From Tridacna crocea (Eukaryota; Mollusca; Bivalvia; Cardiida; Cardiidae): a stretch of DNA of 64,000 bases. Every line of letters begins with the position of its first letter. The first letter of the stretch is position 1. Location of the stretch: assembly GCA_943736015.1 (NCBI GenBank), contig OX031064.1, forward strand, positions 59,689,861 through 59,753,860. Direction: 5' to 3'. Both the position numbers and the translations under genes were made by a program. Positions 62,223-64,000 of the stretch are shown one piece after another. The notes below the pieces were generated by a model. That model did not search any database and had not been told where the DNA came from. It saw only the letters and a list, made by a program, of their open reading frames with translations.

Positions 62223-64000
62223 GTTCCTTTGGGTTAGGGTTATGGTTCACAAATGCGGAACAGCGTCTCTGCACCAAACCACACGACTCTCCATAAAAAG
62301 GAAGCGGGAGGTAAAAAAGGAACGATTTCGTGATTTCCCTTTTTTCATGCTGTGTTCAGTAGCACTCATGTCCATTTTCCATTGCCAATGCTCGAGAAAC
62401 GTTTTTAGACTATTCAGTCTGCCACGGTTAGTGGTTAGATGGGTATTGTTTTGGAATCGGCACAAAATTTTATGCTGATGTTGATTTTGAGCATAGATCA
62501 ATGGAAGTTACATCGAATATATAGCCGGACCTCGCAGCCATGCTTGCAACAAAGAAAATGGGCAGAGTTGCACGATTTAGCGATGGTGTCTGAATGAAGG
62601 ACAAAGCCATGAAAGTGTATAACGTTTTCTTGATTTAATTAAATTATCATTGTAATATTCTTGGCTGTTTGAAATTATCAAGTACAGAACGCGAATTAGA
62701 TATCAAAAACGACAGAAAAAAGCGTCCCCGTTTGGTAGGTGGGTGTGGTCCCCGTTTGGTTGGTGTATATTCTTACAAAGTTCCCCTTTGGGTAGGTTTA
62801 CAAACACCCCCCCCCCCCCCCCCCCCCCGCACAAACACACACGGAAATGAAAAATATTGGCAAATACAGGTCCGACATAAGTTTAAGTGGATAAACGGAT
62901 TTAATAAAACGTCACACGCCTTTGAATGTATTAGTTTAATAAACTCTATGTAAAACGAAACATATGTTTCGGCTAACGCCTCGATCAGTGGTCACTATGG
63001 AGTTAACGTCATGTAATCGGAAGGGTGGTAATTACATAACGTTAGCAACGTTATCGACGAGTATTGAGAGGAGATAATTAAACGTCTCAACGAAGACCGT
63101 TTAATTTGGGTTAAAAGCAGTCAATAGAATATTTCTCTTTGGCTAAACTGACTGAAATATTTTCTGAATTTACTTTATAGAATGGAAATATTTTAAATTT
63201 TAAGTTGCCCTTACTACATAAGTCTAAATGTTGGCAGAGAGGATTTTTCTAATTATTAATGAAGGCAAAAATAGTTAACTTCTTCATTTTGTAATTGATT
63301 GGTATTGCTGAAGAAATTTACTTTCTTTCAAATATTGTTTTACTTTTATACTCAACTAAGACGAACATCTATTAGATGATTGCTTTAATTGCTAGTTATC
63401 AATAATCACGTAAAATTTCTTTTCATTAGAAATTGTTTGATCTTGATCTATTAGTGCATTAAACTGTGTGTAAAGTACATATTTTAGTTCAGTTACATCT
63501 TCAACTGTCTTTTATCTCCAGTAATTTTCACGGAACTAGCCATAATTTGAGCAAAATTGTGAGGAAGTGTGCTAAATTACGGTTAAATTCGCAAATCAAG
63601 AAAATAGTACATGATGTTGCTGATTTAGAGCAGACGACAGACGCCAAGTGTTGTGTGTGTGCTTGGTGCTTTGTAGCGGTTAATAGCGTCAAAACTAGCA
63701 CGCAGCAATCACTTGTGGCAAGCGCTCGCCTAATCTAACGCATGGCTGAGGCGTGTTCAACATCGCAGGCGCTTCACAGAGCGCCTGGCGAGAATGCAAC
63801 TCGTCAATTGAACGCAAACGAGCGCTCGCTTATTTTTTTCAAAATGGCGTCTAAAAAGATCTTTCTGGGACAGAGCTATCTGGGAAATTCTGTAAACTAT
63901 CTAATGATTAAAAAGTATAAACAAAGAAAACAGCGTATGTTGAATCTCTTTGTTTGCGAAAGAAAAATTGTCATAAGAAAAAAAAAAAGGGAAAATATTA
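62223..64000. other. Terminal intergenic stretch
   Basis: Contains a short duplication (gtccccgtttggt, about 62725-62762) and a C-run at about 62817-62828. No gene recognised in either strand. Confidence 0.5.

Overview
This window is animal nuclear DNA, most likely from a bivalve mollusc. It has spliced genes with GT-AG introns, a metazoan homeobox gene, a secreted ShK/mucin-type gene, mollusc-type SINEs and a very dense load of small palindromic transposons. The bivalve call is an inference from repeat types I recognise (the 'gctccccgaa...ttcggggagc' element, SINEs ending in 'ggcgttaaacacc', the 'ggccagtggagctaaaa' repeat). The genus cannot be fixed from sequence alone.

Two protein-coding genes can be reconstructed, both on the + strand. 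(1) HMX (NK5-type) homeobox gene: two coding exons, 11569-11818 and 14036-14688, 300 aa, with an N-terminal EH1-like Groucho motif and a complete Q50 homeodomain. Its 2.2-kb intron is packed with repeats. (2) A 16-exon gene, 27787-59800, coding 722 aa: signal peptide, four ShK (SXC) six-cysteine domains, short Pro/Thr/Gly linkers, two large Ser/Thr-rich mucin-like exons, two more ShK domains and a short tail. All 15 introns are phase 1, so every internal exon is a symmetric 1-1 module. The frame stays open across all junctions, which is the main support for the model. A possible small cysteine-rich exon lies on the - strand at 24481-24717.

Layout: 1-10.4 kb is repeat-only. 10.4-11.5 kb is the relatively unique HMX upstream region, and 11.5-15.5 kb is HMX. 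15.5-27.7 kb is intergenic, with a ~190-bp tandem array, SINEs and mollusc repeats. 27.7-59.8 kb is the ShK/mucin gene. 59.8-64 kb is intergenic.

Repeats dominate. Family A (about 220-237 bp, TTAA-CCCTTTACC ends, central hairpin) has over 30 copies or fragments. Family B (TTAA ends, core GGACAGTGTAGATCAAGATC palindrome) has about 20. Family C (~250 bp, two palindromes) has 6, family D (~80-100 bp palindrome) about 12, and family E (CCAATCA foldback) 4. Single elements of interest are a 527-bp LTR miniature element (36241-36767) with a tRNA-Pro-type primer site and pol III-like boxes in its LTRs, and a 568-bp Tc1/mariner-like foldback (48804-49371) inserted into an older repeat whose empty site is preserved at 13624. 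Paralogous intron blocks before ShK-gene exons 5 and 9 (and a third upstream of exon 2) record exon duplication inside the gene. No prokaryotic features, CRISPR array, rRNA or convincing functional tRNA was seen.
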